This document shows positions 17,083-25,025 of a stretch of DNA of 64,000 bases, one piece after another; the stretch's first letter is position 1; every line of letters begins with the position of its first letter. The notes beneath the pieces were generated by a model. The model was not told where the DNA came from and did not search any database. It worked only from the letters and a program-made list of their open reading frames with translations. A program made the translations under genes and the position numbers. Location of the stretch: positions 62,001 through 126,000 of the forward strand of contig NZ_CANLZW010000006.1 in the NCBI RefSeq assembly GCF_947495625.1, given 5' to 3'. Source of the stretch: an uncultured Cocleimonas sp. (GTDB lineage Bacteria; Pseudomonadota; Gammaproteobacteria; Thiotrichales; Thiotrichaceae).

Positions 17083-18027
17083 CTATGTATTGAAACGTAG
17101 TTCTTTAGGTAAAACAAAAGATACATTTTCGATAATGCCCTGATCATCTGGCATTATTTCAGCACCAAGCTCTTCAAGTCTCTTATTAACTTGTTCCACT
17201 AATATTTCTGGAGCAGATGCTCCAGCCGTTACACCGACTCTCAAAGTTTTATCAGTAAACCAGCTTTCCTTTATATCTTCAGCTCCGTCTATTAAATACG
17301 CAGGCGTGCCTTTCTTCTCTGCCAATTCTTTTAAACGATTTGAATTCGAGCTGTTAGGAGATCCAACCACAAGAATAATATCGCTTTTATCTGCCAGTTT
17401 CTTTAAGGCATCCTGACGATTTTGTGTCGCATAACAGATGTCATCTTTCTTCGGCCCTTTAATGCTAGGAAAACGGCTTCTAAGTGATTCGATGATTATT
17501 GCAGTATCGTCCATGGAAAGTGTAGTTTGAGTAACAAAACCTAAGTTGTCAGGATTATTCACTTTAAGTTTTGCAACTTCATCCGGAGAATCCACACGAT
17601 ATATGTCGCCACCAAAGCTTTTGTTGTATTGACCCATAGTCCCTTCTACTTCTGGGTGACCTTTATGGCCGATAAGTACCGTTTCTCTTCCTTCTTTGCT
17701 GTATCGTAAAACTTCCATGTGAACTTTAGTAACTAAAGGACAAGTGGCATCAAAGACATTTAAGCCTCGGGATTTTGCCTTGTCCTGGACTGCTCGAGAA
17801 ACGCCGTGAGCGCTGAAAATCACTGTGGCATCATCGGGTACTTCATCTAATTCATTGACGAAGATTGCTCCTTTGTCGCGAAGATTACTTACTACAAAAC
17901 GGTTGTGGACAACTTCATGTCGAACATAAATTGGAGCACCCAGTAGTTCAATGGCACGATCGACTATTTCGATCGCTCTATCAACGCCGGCACAGAAGCC
18001 TCGAGGGTTTGCTAAGGTAACTTTCAT
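17083..18027 (-). CDS. ispH: 4-hydroxy-3-methylbut-2-enyl diphosphate reductase IspH
   Basis: The 314-residue protein has the three conserved Fe-S cysteines in [12 protein letters not shown] (about 12), [10 protein letters not shown] (about 96) and [11 protein letters not shown] (about 197), plus [11 protein letters not shown] near 225. It performs the last step of the MEP isoprenoid pathway, giving IPP and DMAPP. Dxs and IspA of the same pathway lie about 20 kb away. It is divergent from purD. Confidence 0.97.
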   Translation of the reverse strand: MKVTLANPRGFCAGVDRAIEIVDRAIELLGAPIYVRHEVVHNRFVVSNLRDKGAIFVNELDEVPDDATVIFSAHGVSRAVQDKAKSRGLNVFDATCPLVTKVHMEVLRYSKEGRETVLIGHKGHPEVEGTMGQYNKSFGGDIYRVDSPDEVAKLKVNNPDNLGFVTQTTLSMDDTAIIIESLRSRFPSIKGPKKDDICYATQNRQDALKKLADKSDIILVVGSPNSSNSNRLKELAEKKGTPAYLIDGAEDIKESWFTDKTLRVGVTAGASAPEILVEQVNKRLEELGAEIMPDDQGIIENVSFVLPKELRFNT

Positions 18028-18140
18028 TGCTTTAGTCTCGTAAAAGTTTCACATAAATAATTTATTGTAACAACTGAAAGGATAGTTTTGTTAAAATTCG
18101 TTCTCATGAATTTAAAAACAGCTTATAAATAGGAATAACT

Positions 18141-19427
18141 ATGAAAGTACTACTCATAGGTAGTGGCGGAAGAGAACATGCTCTAGCGTGGAAAATAGCT
18201 CAATCAGAACGTGTAGAGAAAGTCATTGTAGCTCCAGGTAATGCGGGTACAGCTTTAGAAGAAAAAGTTGAAAATGTAGATATCGGGGCAGAAGATATAG
18301 AGGGTTTATTGGCGTTTGCTCTAGAGAACTCTATTGATTTAACCGTGGTTGGCCCAGAGGCTCCATTGGTGAAAGGAGTGGTGGATCTTTTCTCTGAAAA
18401 TGGACTTAGATGTTTTGGCCCTACCAAAGGTGCTGCTCAATTAGAGGGTTCTAAGGCCTTTTCTAAAGACTTTTTTGCGCGACATAAAATTCCAACCGCT
18501 GCATATGGTAACTTTACTGATGTTGATGAAGCGATTGCCTATATAAAACAGCAAGGTGCTCCAATCGTAGTTAAAGCTGATGGGCTTGCTGCCGGCAAAG
18601 GCGTGATATTGGCTGAAACCGAAGATCAGGCAATCGAAGCCGTAAAAGACATGTTGGCAGGAAATGCATTTGGTGATGCGGGTCATCGGGTGGTAGTCGA
18701 AGAATTTTTAGTTGGTGAAGAGGCGAGTATTATCGTTATTGCTGATGGTAAGAATTACTTGCCGATGGCTTCTTCGCAAGATCATAAAGCTCGAGATGAA
18801 GGTGATCTAGGACCTAATACCGGCGGTATGGGCGCTTACTCTCCTGCGCCAGTTGTTACTGATGAAATAAGTCAAAAAATCATGCGAGATGTAATTGAGC
18901 CAACTCTCAAAGGAATGGCTGATGAGGGATATCCATTTACTGGCTTCTTGTATGCTGGTGTGATGATTGATAATCAAGGCAATTCTAAGGTTCTTGAATA
19001 CAATGTGCGTTTTGGTGACCCGGAAACTCAGCCAGTTATGATGCGCCTGAAATCCAGTATGGTTGATCTGATTGAGGCAGCTTTGGATTCAAAATTGAAT
19101 ACAAAAAGTATTGAATGGGATCAAAGGTCTTCTTTAGGAGTCGTGCTGGCTGCTGGTGGATATCCTGATAGTTACGACAAAGGTGATGTGATTTCTGGAA
19201 TTCCAGCAGAAACTGAAAACAGTAAAGTTTTTCATGCGGGAACTGTCAATGACGGTTCTCTTAAAACTAATGGTGGTAGAGTGCTTTGTGCTGTGGGCTT
19301 GGGGGATACTGTGAGTGAGGCACAGAAAGTAGCATATGAGGTTGTTGATAAAATTAGCTGGGACAATGTATATTTTCGAAGAGATATTGGGCATCGAGCG
19401 GTGACGCGCGAACAAAAATCAAGTTGA
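18141..19427 (+). CDS. purD: Phosphoribosylamine-glycine ligase PurD
   Basis: The 428-residue ATP-grasp enzyme starts MKVLLIGSGGREHALAWKIA. It shows VVGPEAPLVKGVVD, KADGLAAGKGV and the strongly conserved LEYNVRFGDPETQ near residue 290. It makes glycinamide ribonucleotide in purine synthesis. In many gammaproteobacteria purD follows purH; here it stands alone, divergent from ispH. Confidence 0.97.
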   Translation: MKVLLIGSGGREHALAWKIAQSERVEKVIVAPGNAGTALEEKVENVDIGAEDIEGLLAFALENSIDLTVVGPEAPLVKGVVDLFSENGLRCFGPTKGAAQLEGSKAFSKDFFARHKIPTAAYGNFTDVDEAIAYIKQQGAPIVVKADGLAAGKGVILAETEDQAIEAVKDMLAGNAFGDAGHRVVVEEFLVGEEASIIVIADGKNYLPMASSQDHKARDEGDLGPNTGGMGAYSPAPVVTDEISQKIMRDVIEPTLKGMADEGYPFTGFLYAGVMIDNQGNSKVLEYNVRFGDPETQPVMMRLKSSMVDLIEAALDSKLNTKSIEWDQRSSLGVVLAAGGYPDSYDKGDVISGIPAETENSKVFHAGTVNDGSLKTNGGRVLCAVGLGDTVSEAQKVAYEVVDKISWDNVYFRRDIGHRAVTREQKSS

Positions 19428-19574
19428 TTTTATTTAGAAAGCTATATTAGAAAGCCAAATTAAAATGCTAGTTAGATAGCTATAAGTGCTCTGTTATATT
19501 GGTGTTTTTTAATATCAGGTATCCTAAGTTTTGATTTTTAACTTTTGATCAATGGTTAAATATGGAAAATTCAT

Positions 19575-19865
19575 ATGAGTACAATAAATAGGCTTACAGG
19601 CATAAGTTTAACTTCTGCGGCGGCAACATTGTTGTTGGCAGCCTGTGGCGGAGAGTCAACCAAATCAGCGAGTAACGATTCTTCTGGAAACGCCGTAAAA
19701 GTAGTGCAGGTGAAATGTTCAGGAATTAATTCCTGTAAAGGAACAGCAGCGTGTGTAACTGCCACACACGCTTGTTCTGGTCAAAATGCTTGTAAAGGTC
19801 AAGGATGGATCAAAGTCACTAAGGCAGATTGCGAAGCAAAAGGTGGAAAAGTAGTCTCCGGTTGA
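19575..19865 (+). CDS. Bufferin-type Cys-rich precursor peptide (BufA2-like), lipobox copy 1
   Basis: The 96-residue protein has a hydrophobic N-terminus ending in LLLAACGG, a lipobox. A soluble region follows with six cysteines in the pattern KCSGINSCKG, ACV, HAC, NACKGQGW and ADCEAKGG. This repeated GINSCKG/CKGQGW pattern is that of BufA2-type precursors whose cysteines are modified to thiooxazoles by an MNIO enzyme; known bufferins sequester copper in the periplasm. An MNIO gene and its DUF2063 partner follow downstream, supporting the call. The lipobox implies membrane anchoring rather than a free periplasmic peptide. Confidence 0.82.
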   Translation: MSTINRLTGISLTSAAATLLLAACGGESTKSASNDSSGNAVKVVQVKCSGINSCKGTAACVTATHACSGQNACKGQGWIKVTKADCEAKGGKVVSG

Positions 19866-19930
19866 TTTTTTGCATCCAAAAATATCTATATGCGTAAGTT
19901 TCCTTTATAGCTTGTATTTTACAGGCTGTC

Positions 19931-19962
19931 GGCCACCTAATTGAATATTCTAAATAGTGGCC
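19931..19962. promoter_or_regulatory. Inverted repeat before the second bufferin gene
   Basis: GGCCAC (19931-19936) and GTGGCC (19957-19962) flank a centre containing GAATATTC. It could be an operator or a weak hairpin between the two precursor genes. An AAGGAG ribosome site follows before the ATG at 19990. Confidence 0.35.
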
Positions 19963-19989
19963 AATTAATCACAAGGAGATAAAGATAAA

Positions 19990-20280
19990 ATGAAAACAGC
20001 ATCTAAAGTAACAGGATTTACATTGGCTTCAGCAGCGGCAGCATTATTGTTAGCAGGTTGTTCTACAGGTGGTGATAGCGCAAAATCTGCATCAATGTCT
20101 AAAGATAAGAAAATGGCTGATGTAAAGTGTGCAGGTATTAATTCTTGTAAGGGTACAAGTGCGTGTGCAACAGCAACGAGTGCATGTAAAGGTCAAAATA
20201 GCTGTAAAGGTCAAGGCTGGGTAAAAGCTACTGCTACTGATTGTTCTGCGAAAGGCGGTAAAGTATTAGGTCAGGCTTAA
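19990..20280 (+). CDS. Bufferin-type Cys-rich precursor peptide (BufA2-like), lipobox copy 2
   Basis: This 96-residue protein is a tandem paralogue of the preceding one. It has lipobox LLLAGC, a lysine/serine linker and six cysteines (KCAGINSCKG, SAC, SACKGQNSCKGQGW, TDCSAKGG). All six positions are conserved between the copies while linker residues differ, consistent with cysteines being the functional core. A good AAGGAG ribosome site precedes it. A terminator-like hairpin after the stop separates it from the maturation gene, a usual way to keep precursor levels above enzyme levels. Confidence 0.84.
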   Translation: MKTASKVTGFTLASAAAALLLAGCSTGGDSAKSASMSKDKKMADVKCAGINSCKGTSACATATSACKGQNSCKGQGWVKATATDCSAKGGKVLGQA

Positions 20281-20306
20281 TTATAATAATTAGGTAGATT
20301 TTTAAA

Positions 20307-20342
20307 ATGCCCGGTCAATTCAGTTGTATCGGGTATTTTTTT
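20307..20342 (+). terminator. Attenuator-like hairpin between precursor and maturation genes
   Basis: ATGCCCG and CGGGTAT pair around a 16-base loop, followed by T7. It lies 26 bp after the bufferin stop and 16 bp before the bufB-like start. Confidence 0.6.
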
Positions 20343-20358
20343 GTCTTAAGGTTTAAAT

Positions 20359-21189
20359 ATGAAATATCCATCACTAGGTTTTGGCTTAGGTCTTCGCAAA
20401 GAGCATTACAATTCGATTCTCGAAACTTCACCTGAGGTTGATTGGTTTGAAGTTCTTACTGAGAACTATTTAGTCGAAGGTGGCAAACCACTCTATTTTC
20501 TAGATCAAATTAGTGAACGCTATCCGGTAGTGATGCACGGCGTGTCAATGTCTATTGGTAGTAGCGACCCTATCGATAAGAATTATTTAAGTCAGGTTAA
20601 ATCATTGGCTGAACGAACTAATGCCCGTTGGATATCTGACCATTTGTGTTTTACAGGTTTAGACGGTGTGAATGCTCATGATTTGCTACCACTTCCATAT
20701 ACTGATGAAACAGTAAAATTTGTTGCTGAAAAAATTTGTCAAGTACAAGATTATTTGGGAAGACGAATACTGATTGAAAATGTATCTAGCTATATTACTT
20801 ACAAACAATCCGAAGGTATGACTGAGTGGGAATTTGTCTCAGCAGTTGCTGAAGAGTCCGATAGTTTAATGCTTTTGGATATCAATAATATTTTTGTAAG
20901 TGCTTTTAATCATGGTTTTGATCCACTGAATTATTTGGATGGCGTTCCGGCTGAGCGCGTTCAACAGCATCATATTGCGGGACACAGTCAATACGATGGC
21001 TACATTATAGATACGCACGATAATGATGTGGTAGAAGGAGTATGGGATTTATATGCTGAAGCAGTGAAGCGTTTTGATAACGTATCAACAATGATTGAAC
21101 GTGATGATAATATCCCGGAATTATCTCATTTAATGAAAGAGTTACAGATAGCGAGAAATATATCTGCAGCAAATAAGAGCGCAACATAA
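20359..21189 (+). CDS. bufB: MNIO (DUF692) RiPP-maturation enzyme, BufB-like
   Basis: The 276-residue TIM-barrel protein belongs to the MbnB/BufB family of multinuclear non-heme iron oxidases. Metal-ligand segments are visible: VMHGVSMSIGS, WISDHLCFTG, LIENVSSYI, MLLDINNIFVSAFNHG, HHIAGHSQYDGYIIDTHDNDV and TMIERDDNIPE. Such enzymes convert precursor cysteines to 5-thiooxazole groups. It lies directly after two BufA-like precursor genes and overlaps its DUF2063 partner by one base (TAATG), which makes a bufferin role more likely than another RiPP. Confidence 0.92.
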   Translation: MKYPSLGFGLGLRKEHYNSILETSPEVDWFEVLTENYLVEGGKPLYFLDQISERYPVVMHGVSMSIGSSDPIDKNYLSQVKSLAERTNARWISDHLCFTGLDGVNAHDLLPLPYTDETVKFVAEKICQVQDYLGRRILIENVSSYITYKQSEGMTEWEFVSAVAEESDSLMLLDINNIFVSAFNHGFDPLNYLDGVPAERVQQHHIAGHSQYDGYIIDTHDNDVVEGVWDLYAEAVKRFDNVSTMIERDDNIPELSHLMKELQIARNISAANKSAT

Positions 21190-21962
21190 TGAGCGAACTC
21201 TATCGATTGCAAAAAAGCATGATGTCTTGGCTACTTGAAAAAGATACGGCGATTCAATCTGATGTGGTATCAACAGCCGAAGTTAGCTCTGAAGTTCGTT
21301 TAGATATTTATGGTGCTGGATATGGTTATCGTTTGATCGATGCTTTATCTGAAAATTATCCGTCTGTTCATACCTTGATGGGGGATGAAGACTTTTACGC
21401 AATGGCTTATGCCTATATGAGTGCACACCCATCACATCACTTCTCATTGCGATATTTTGGTAGTCACTTAGAGGCTTTTTTGGCCAAAGAGTTTTCAGGT
21501 ACGCCAATATTGTCAGAGATGGCGTGTTTCGAGTGGGCGCAAAGAAAGGCATTTGATAGTGATAATACGCAGCCAATAACTATGCAAGCGCTTCAGGAAA
21601 TTCCAATGGAAAGCTGGGGTAATCTGCAATTTGAATTTCATCCTTCAGTGTCACGTTTAAATTTTGAATGGAATACCCCCCAACTTTGGGCGGCAATTGA
21701 TAAACAGGATGACCCTATACCCCCAGAAAAACTGGATTATCCATTAGGATGGGTAGTGTGGAGAAATGAATTGCTTAATTATTATCGGTCATTAGATGTT
21801 GATGAAGCCTGGGCTTTAGATTCGGCTATGCAAGCAGGTAGTTTTGAGGGTTTATGTGAAGGCGTTTGTGAGTGGGTAGATGCAGAACATGCGCCAGCAA
21901 GAGTTGCAGGTTTCTTATCGCAATGGATAGAAGAAGGGTTAGTAACAGGTATAAGCTACTAA
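21189..21962 (+). CDS. bufC: DUF2063 RiPP partner protein, BufC-like
   Basis: The 257-residue protein begins LYRLQKSMMSWLL and has the DUF2063 N-terminal domain (YGAGYGYRLIDALSENYP, FSLRYFGSHLEAFLAKE, ACFEWAQRKAFD) and a longer C-terminal region. BufC/MbnC-type partners bind the precursor peptide and hand it to the MNIO enzyme. The start overlaps bufB by one base, showing tight coupling. The stop lies 8 bp from repeat copy 6 and the gene is convergent with the rhombosortase gene. Confidence 0.88.
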   Translation: MSELYRLQKSMMSWLLEKDTAIQSDVVSTAEVSSEVRLDIYGAGYGYRLIDALSENYPSVHTLMGDEDFYAMAYAYMSAHPSHHFSLRYFGSHLEAFLAKEFSGTPILSEMACFEWAQRKAFDSDNTQPITMQALQEIPMESWGNLQFEFHPSVSRLNFEWNTPQLWAAIDKQDDPIPPEKLDYPLGWVVWRNELLNYYRSLDVDEAWALDSAMQAGSFEGLCEGVCEWVDAEHAPARVAGFLSQWIEEGLVTGISY

Positions 21963-21970
21963 GCTATTCT

Positions 21971-21997
21971 AAAAAAGCACTTAAAAGTGGGGGGGTG
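21971..21997 (+). repeat. Dispersed repeat, copy 6, overlapping a stop codon
   Basis: A6, GCACTTAAAAGT, G7, TG. The inner arms change to CACTT/AAGTG, which still pair. On the minus strand it supplies the last residues (SPPHF) and stop of the rhombosortase gene; its T-run then follows that stop. Confidence 0.8.
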
Positions 21998-22592
21998 ACC
22001 TTTTCTTTATTTGGTTGTTGTTTTTACCCATATAATGATTAATTGCCAAAAATAAGCTAATTAATATTGCTCCCAATAAGCCATACTGGTGTGCATCGGT
22101 TGCCACAGGTATGCCAATCAGTTCCTCACTAGATGTGCTTCCGCCCTGAAAGAAATCCCAAATAATTTTTCCAAGAATAAGCATAGCTACAGATATTCCT
22201 GTAAATATATCTTTTTTCAAAGTCGCATTAACGCCACCTACAAAAAATAAGCCGTAAAGCGCACCAGAGAAGCCATAATAGTTATGTAATTCAGGTGTAA
22301 AATAATAGAGACCAAACCCAACTATTAAACAAAGAAAAATAGTGCTGAAAATGAATGTTTTAGCATTGAAGGTGTCTATGAATAACAAGCCTAATATCCA
22401 AAGGCCACTTAAATTTAACAAGAGGTGGGGGTAGTTTGAATGGGTAAGGTTGCCGCCGATAACTCTCCACCACTGTCCAGAGTCAATTTCGGATCGGTTA
22501 AAAACAAAGTCAGCTTGAAGTAATTGGGCAATAAAAAATAGTACGGTTAAAGAAATTATTGCAATGAATAGCGGTTGTTTCAATTTGATCAT
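21981..22592 (-). CDS. rrtA: Rhombosortase (rhomboid-family intramembrane serine protease)
   Basis: The 203-residue multi-spanning protein shows rhomboid features: HLLLNLSGLWILG in an early helix, the catalytic Ser motif YGFSGALYGLFF near residue 117, and the catalytic His in VATDAHQYGLLGA near 170. Its short length and DAHxxGLxxG pattern match the rhombosortase group, which trims proteins ending in GlyGly-CTERM tails after type II secretion-related export. Adjacency to gsp pseudopilin genes fits. No GlyGly-CTERM protein is in this window. The final SPPHF residues come from a dispersed-repeat copy. Confidence 0.82.
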   Translation of the reverse strand: MIKLKQPLFIAIISLTVLFFIAQLLQADFVFNRSEIDSGQWWRVIGGNLTHSNYPHLLLNLSGLWILGLLFIDTFNAKTFIFSTIFLCLIVGFGLYYFTPELHNYYGFSGALYGLFFVGGVNATLKKDIFTGISVAMLILGKIIWDFFQGGSTSSEELIGIPVATDAHQYGLLGAILISLFLAINHYMGKNNNQIKKRSPPHF

Positions 22593-22786
22593 TTTTAAAC
22601 AACCTTGTATAAATTATGGCAAAATGCCGTCACTTTAAAGAATTTGACTATTCGGAAGTACCAAGAGTATAAATTCTTTATGCCTTTGAAGTAAAAGTTT
22701 TGACAGGTTTTTGACCGTTTAAGATGGCTTGCTTGACTGAAAAGGTTAATTTATTAGGATATTTCAAAAGATTGTAGGGGAAGTAA

Positions 22787-23233
22787 ATGAAAAGAAGTAG
22801 AAACAAAATTCAATCATTATCACGTTCGCAACAGCTAGGTTTTACCTTGCTAGAAGTTATGGTCGTTGTCGTGATAATCGCTGTTATGGCTGCGGCTGTA
22901 GGCCCTGCTATATTTGATAACTTAAACAAGGCAAATGTAACAAGAGCCGGAACAGATATTAAAAGTATCTCATCAATGCTTGAGGTTTATAGGGCCGAAA
23001 ACTATAACTACCCAAGTACAGATCAAGGTTTAGAGGCTCTGGTAAGTAAGCCTTCAGGCGATCCAGAAGCAAAAAACTGGAGACGTTATACAAAGAAGAC
23101 GCCGATTGATCCATGGGGTAACCCTTATAAATACCTAAGTCCTGGTGCTAAAGGTGATGTTGATATCTATTCATTTGGACCAGATGGTATTCAAAGTGAA
23201 GATGATATTGGTAACTGGCAATTGGATAATTAA
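22787..23233 (+). CDS. gspG: Type II secretion major pseudopilin GspG
   Basis: The 148-residue protein has a prepilin leader cut at QQLG/FTLLEVMVVVVIIAVM, then the GspG core with NYPSTDQGLEALV, PIDPWGNPYKYLSPG and the calcium-loop region GPDGIQSEDDIGNW. GspG forms the pseudopilus shaft that pushes folded exoproteins through the secretin. A GGGGAAG ribosome site precedes the start. It heads a tight gspGHIJ run; gspC-F, K-M are not seen in the window. Confidence 0.96.
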   Translation: MKRSRNKIQSLSRSQQLGFTLLEVMVVVVIIAVMAAAVGPAIFDNLNKANVTRAGTDIKSISSMLEVYRAENYNYPSTDQGLEALVSKPSGDPEAKNWRRYTKKTPIDPWGNPYKYLSPGAKGDVDIYSFGPDGIQSEDDIGNWQLDN

Positions 23234-23251
23234 TCCTGATTCAGGCTCAAG

Positions 23252-23746
23252 ATGAAAATCTCCCAAAAGGGTTTTACCTTAATAGAGATAATGGTAGTAA
23301 TTGTTATTGTTGCAGTTCTTATGGGAGCTGTGACTTTATCATTTCCACCCGTAGGCGATAAATTACTCAAAGAAAATACAGAGCGTTTTAGCGCATTAAT
23401 TTCTCTTGCCCAAGATGAGTCGATTTTACAATCTGCTGAAATCGCTTTAGAAATTGACGATAAAGGCTATGGCTTCTATAGAAATCAAAATAATAGTTGG
23501 GCGGCTTTATCAGAAGCGCCGTTCAAGAAACGCCAACTTCCAGCTGAAATAACGTCGAAGCTATTATTAGATGGGATTTCTACAGATCTGGCAGAACGTG
23601 ATAGTGATTCTCCGCAAATCGTGTTTTTGTCCAGTGGCGAGATGACACCATTTACTTATCAGCTTTTTTACGAAAAAGAGAGTACTTCAACTATAGAAGT
23701 GAGTGCTACAGGTGAAATAAAACAGAGTTTTACCAAAAATGAATAA
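23252..23746 (+). CDS. gspH: Type II secretion minor pseudopilin GspH
   Basis: The 164-residue protein has cleavage site SQKG/FTLIEIMVVIVIVAVLMGAV and a beta-rich C-terminal domain (YGFYRNQNNSWAALSEAPFKKR, IVFLSSGEMTPF) of the GspH type. It lies 18 bp after gspG and overlaps gspI by 8 bp. Confidence 0.92.
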   Translation: MKISQKGFTLIEIMVVIVIVAVLMGAVTLSFPPVGDKLLKENTERFSALISLAQDESILQSAEIALEIDDKGYGFYRNQNNSWAALSEAPFKKRQLPAEITSKLLLDGISTDLAERDSDSPQIVFLSSGEMTPFTYQLFYEKESTSTIEVSATGEIKQSFTKNE

Positions 23747-24110
23747 AAACAACGCCGGTTTTACGTTACTAGAAGTCATGGTTGCGCTATTTATTGTTGC
23801 AGTAGCAATGGGTGGGGCGATAAAAGTCATCGAGAATTCAGCGCAAAATACTTCCAGGATGGCGGACAAGACTTTTGCAAATTGGGTGGCTATGAATAAG
23901 ATCACCGAACTTCGTCTTAATTCTGAATGGCCAAAATTAGGGACAGTAAAAGGTGAATCGGAAATGTCTGATAGAAAGTGGAAGTGGGAGCAAAAGACGA
24001 TAAAAACCGATGACGACAAGGTAAAGCGTGTAGAACTATCTGTTTGGGGTGAGAAAGATAATGATCAAAATCCATTCGTAACCGTTGTTGGATTTTTAAC
24101 CCAACCATGA
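23739..24110 (+). CDS. gspI: Type II secretion minor pseudopilin GspI
   Basis: The 123-residue protein has cleavage site NNAG/FTLLEVMVALFIVAVAMG and the GspI core (FANWVAMNKITELRL, KRVELSVW). GspI nucleates the pseudopilus tip with GspJ and GspK. It overlaps both neighbours (8 bp and 4 bp), indicating coupled translation. Confidence 0.93.
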   Translation: MNKNNAGFTLLEVMVALFIVAVAMGGAIKVIENSAQNTSRMADKTFANWVAMNKITELRLNSEWPKLGTVKGESEMSDRKWKWEQKTIKTDDDKVKRVELSVWGEKDNDQNPFVTVVGFLTQP

Positions 24111-24700
24111 AATCAGCTTCTAAAGGGTTTACGCTTCTCGAGCTTCTGGTAGCCATGAGTATTTTCTCTTTTATGGCAATTACTGCCTATACCGGCTTAT
24201 CTAATATGCTGACTAGTAATCAGGCTATCACGGAGCAGGAGCAGAAACTAAAAAAAATACAACGCACAATGTTGTTTCTAGAGAAAGACATTCGTCAAAT
24301 TGTTAGCAGACCAAGAAGAACGGGATATGGTGCAGATGAGGTTTCTCCTGCATTCTCTTATGGTCTAGATACTGATGATTCTAATGGCGTGATTGAATTC
24401 ACTAAATCAGGCGTAGCAAACCCGCTAGCATTAGCAAAAAGTTCACTTGAGAGAGTGCGCTATGATCTGGAAGATAAAATATTGATAAGGAATAGCTGGG
24501 CGTATGTTGATCATATAGACCTTGAGCCAGTTAAAATGACACTTTTGAATGATGTTGAGTCATTCGAATTGAGGTTGCTGGATGCTAATAATCAATGGAA
24601 ATCTAACTGGAGTGAGAAAAAAATACTGCCTGAGGCTGTTGAAGTAACCCTGGAGCATAAGCATTGGGGCAAAATTGTTAGATTATTTCCAATTCGTTAG
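24107..24700 (+). CDS. gspJ: Type II secretion minor pseudopilin GspJ
   Basis: The 197-residue protein has cleavage site ASKG/FTLLELLVAMSIFSFMA and the GspJ body (RTMLFLEKDIRQIVSRPRR, VRYDLEDKILIRNSW, FELRLLDANNQW). It starts inside the gspI stop (ATGA overlap). The operon stops here: no gspK follows, and the next gene is an RND adaptor more than 300 bp on. Confidence 0.92.
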   Translation: MKSASKGFTLLELLVAMSIFSFMAITAYTGLSNMLTSNQAITEQEQKLKKIQRTMLFLEKDIRQIVSRPRRTGYGADEVSPAFSYGLDTDDSNGVIEFTKSGVANPLALAKSSLERVRYDLEDKILIRNSWAYVDHIDLEPVKMTLLNDVESFELRLLDANNQWKSNWSEKKILPEAVEVTLEHKHWGKIVRLFPIR

Positions 24701-25025
24701 CTTTTAACAAAGCGATAAATACCTAAAAATAAAAAAGTAAGTCTTTCTATCCCTTATGGAACAAGATTTGTGCTGGAAATATGCTAATTTAGAAGCTATA
24801 GTAAAAATAGCAATTTTTATGAACCTTTTCTCTTGTTTCCTCCAAACCAAGAGACTATTTGCATAAAAGAACTGGCAATAGTCTAATTTATAAACGGCTT
24901 TGTCAGATTTGCTTTAACTATCGGGTGGTACTCCTGTAGCTTAGCATCGTGGAATTTTAGGAATTTCAAGAAGCTAAATGCCCAATACAGGAGCCGATGT
25001 GGAATTAATAATAGGAAAACTAATA
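24701..25025. other. Intergenic stretch before the RND-ParA-dynamin operon
   Basis: No ORF, RNA gene or clear terminator is recognised. It should contain the promoter of the seven-gene run that follows. An alternative upstream start for the adaptor at 24978 lies within it. Confidence 0.5.

Noticed and set aside
21668-21695. Repeat-like CCCCCCAACTTTGGGC in the bufC gene
   Set aside because: The match to the dispersed repeat is short and lacks the A/T-run; it is explained by coding sequence.
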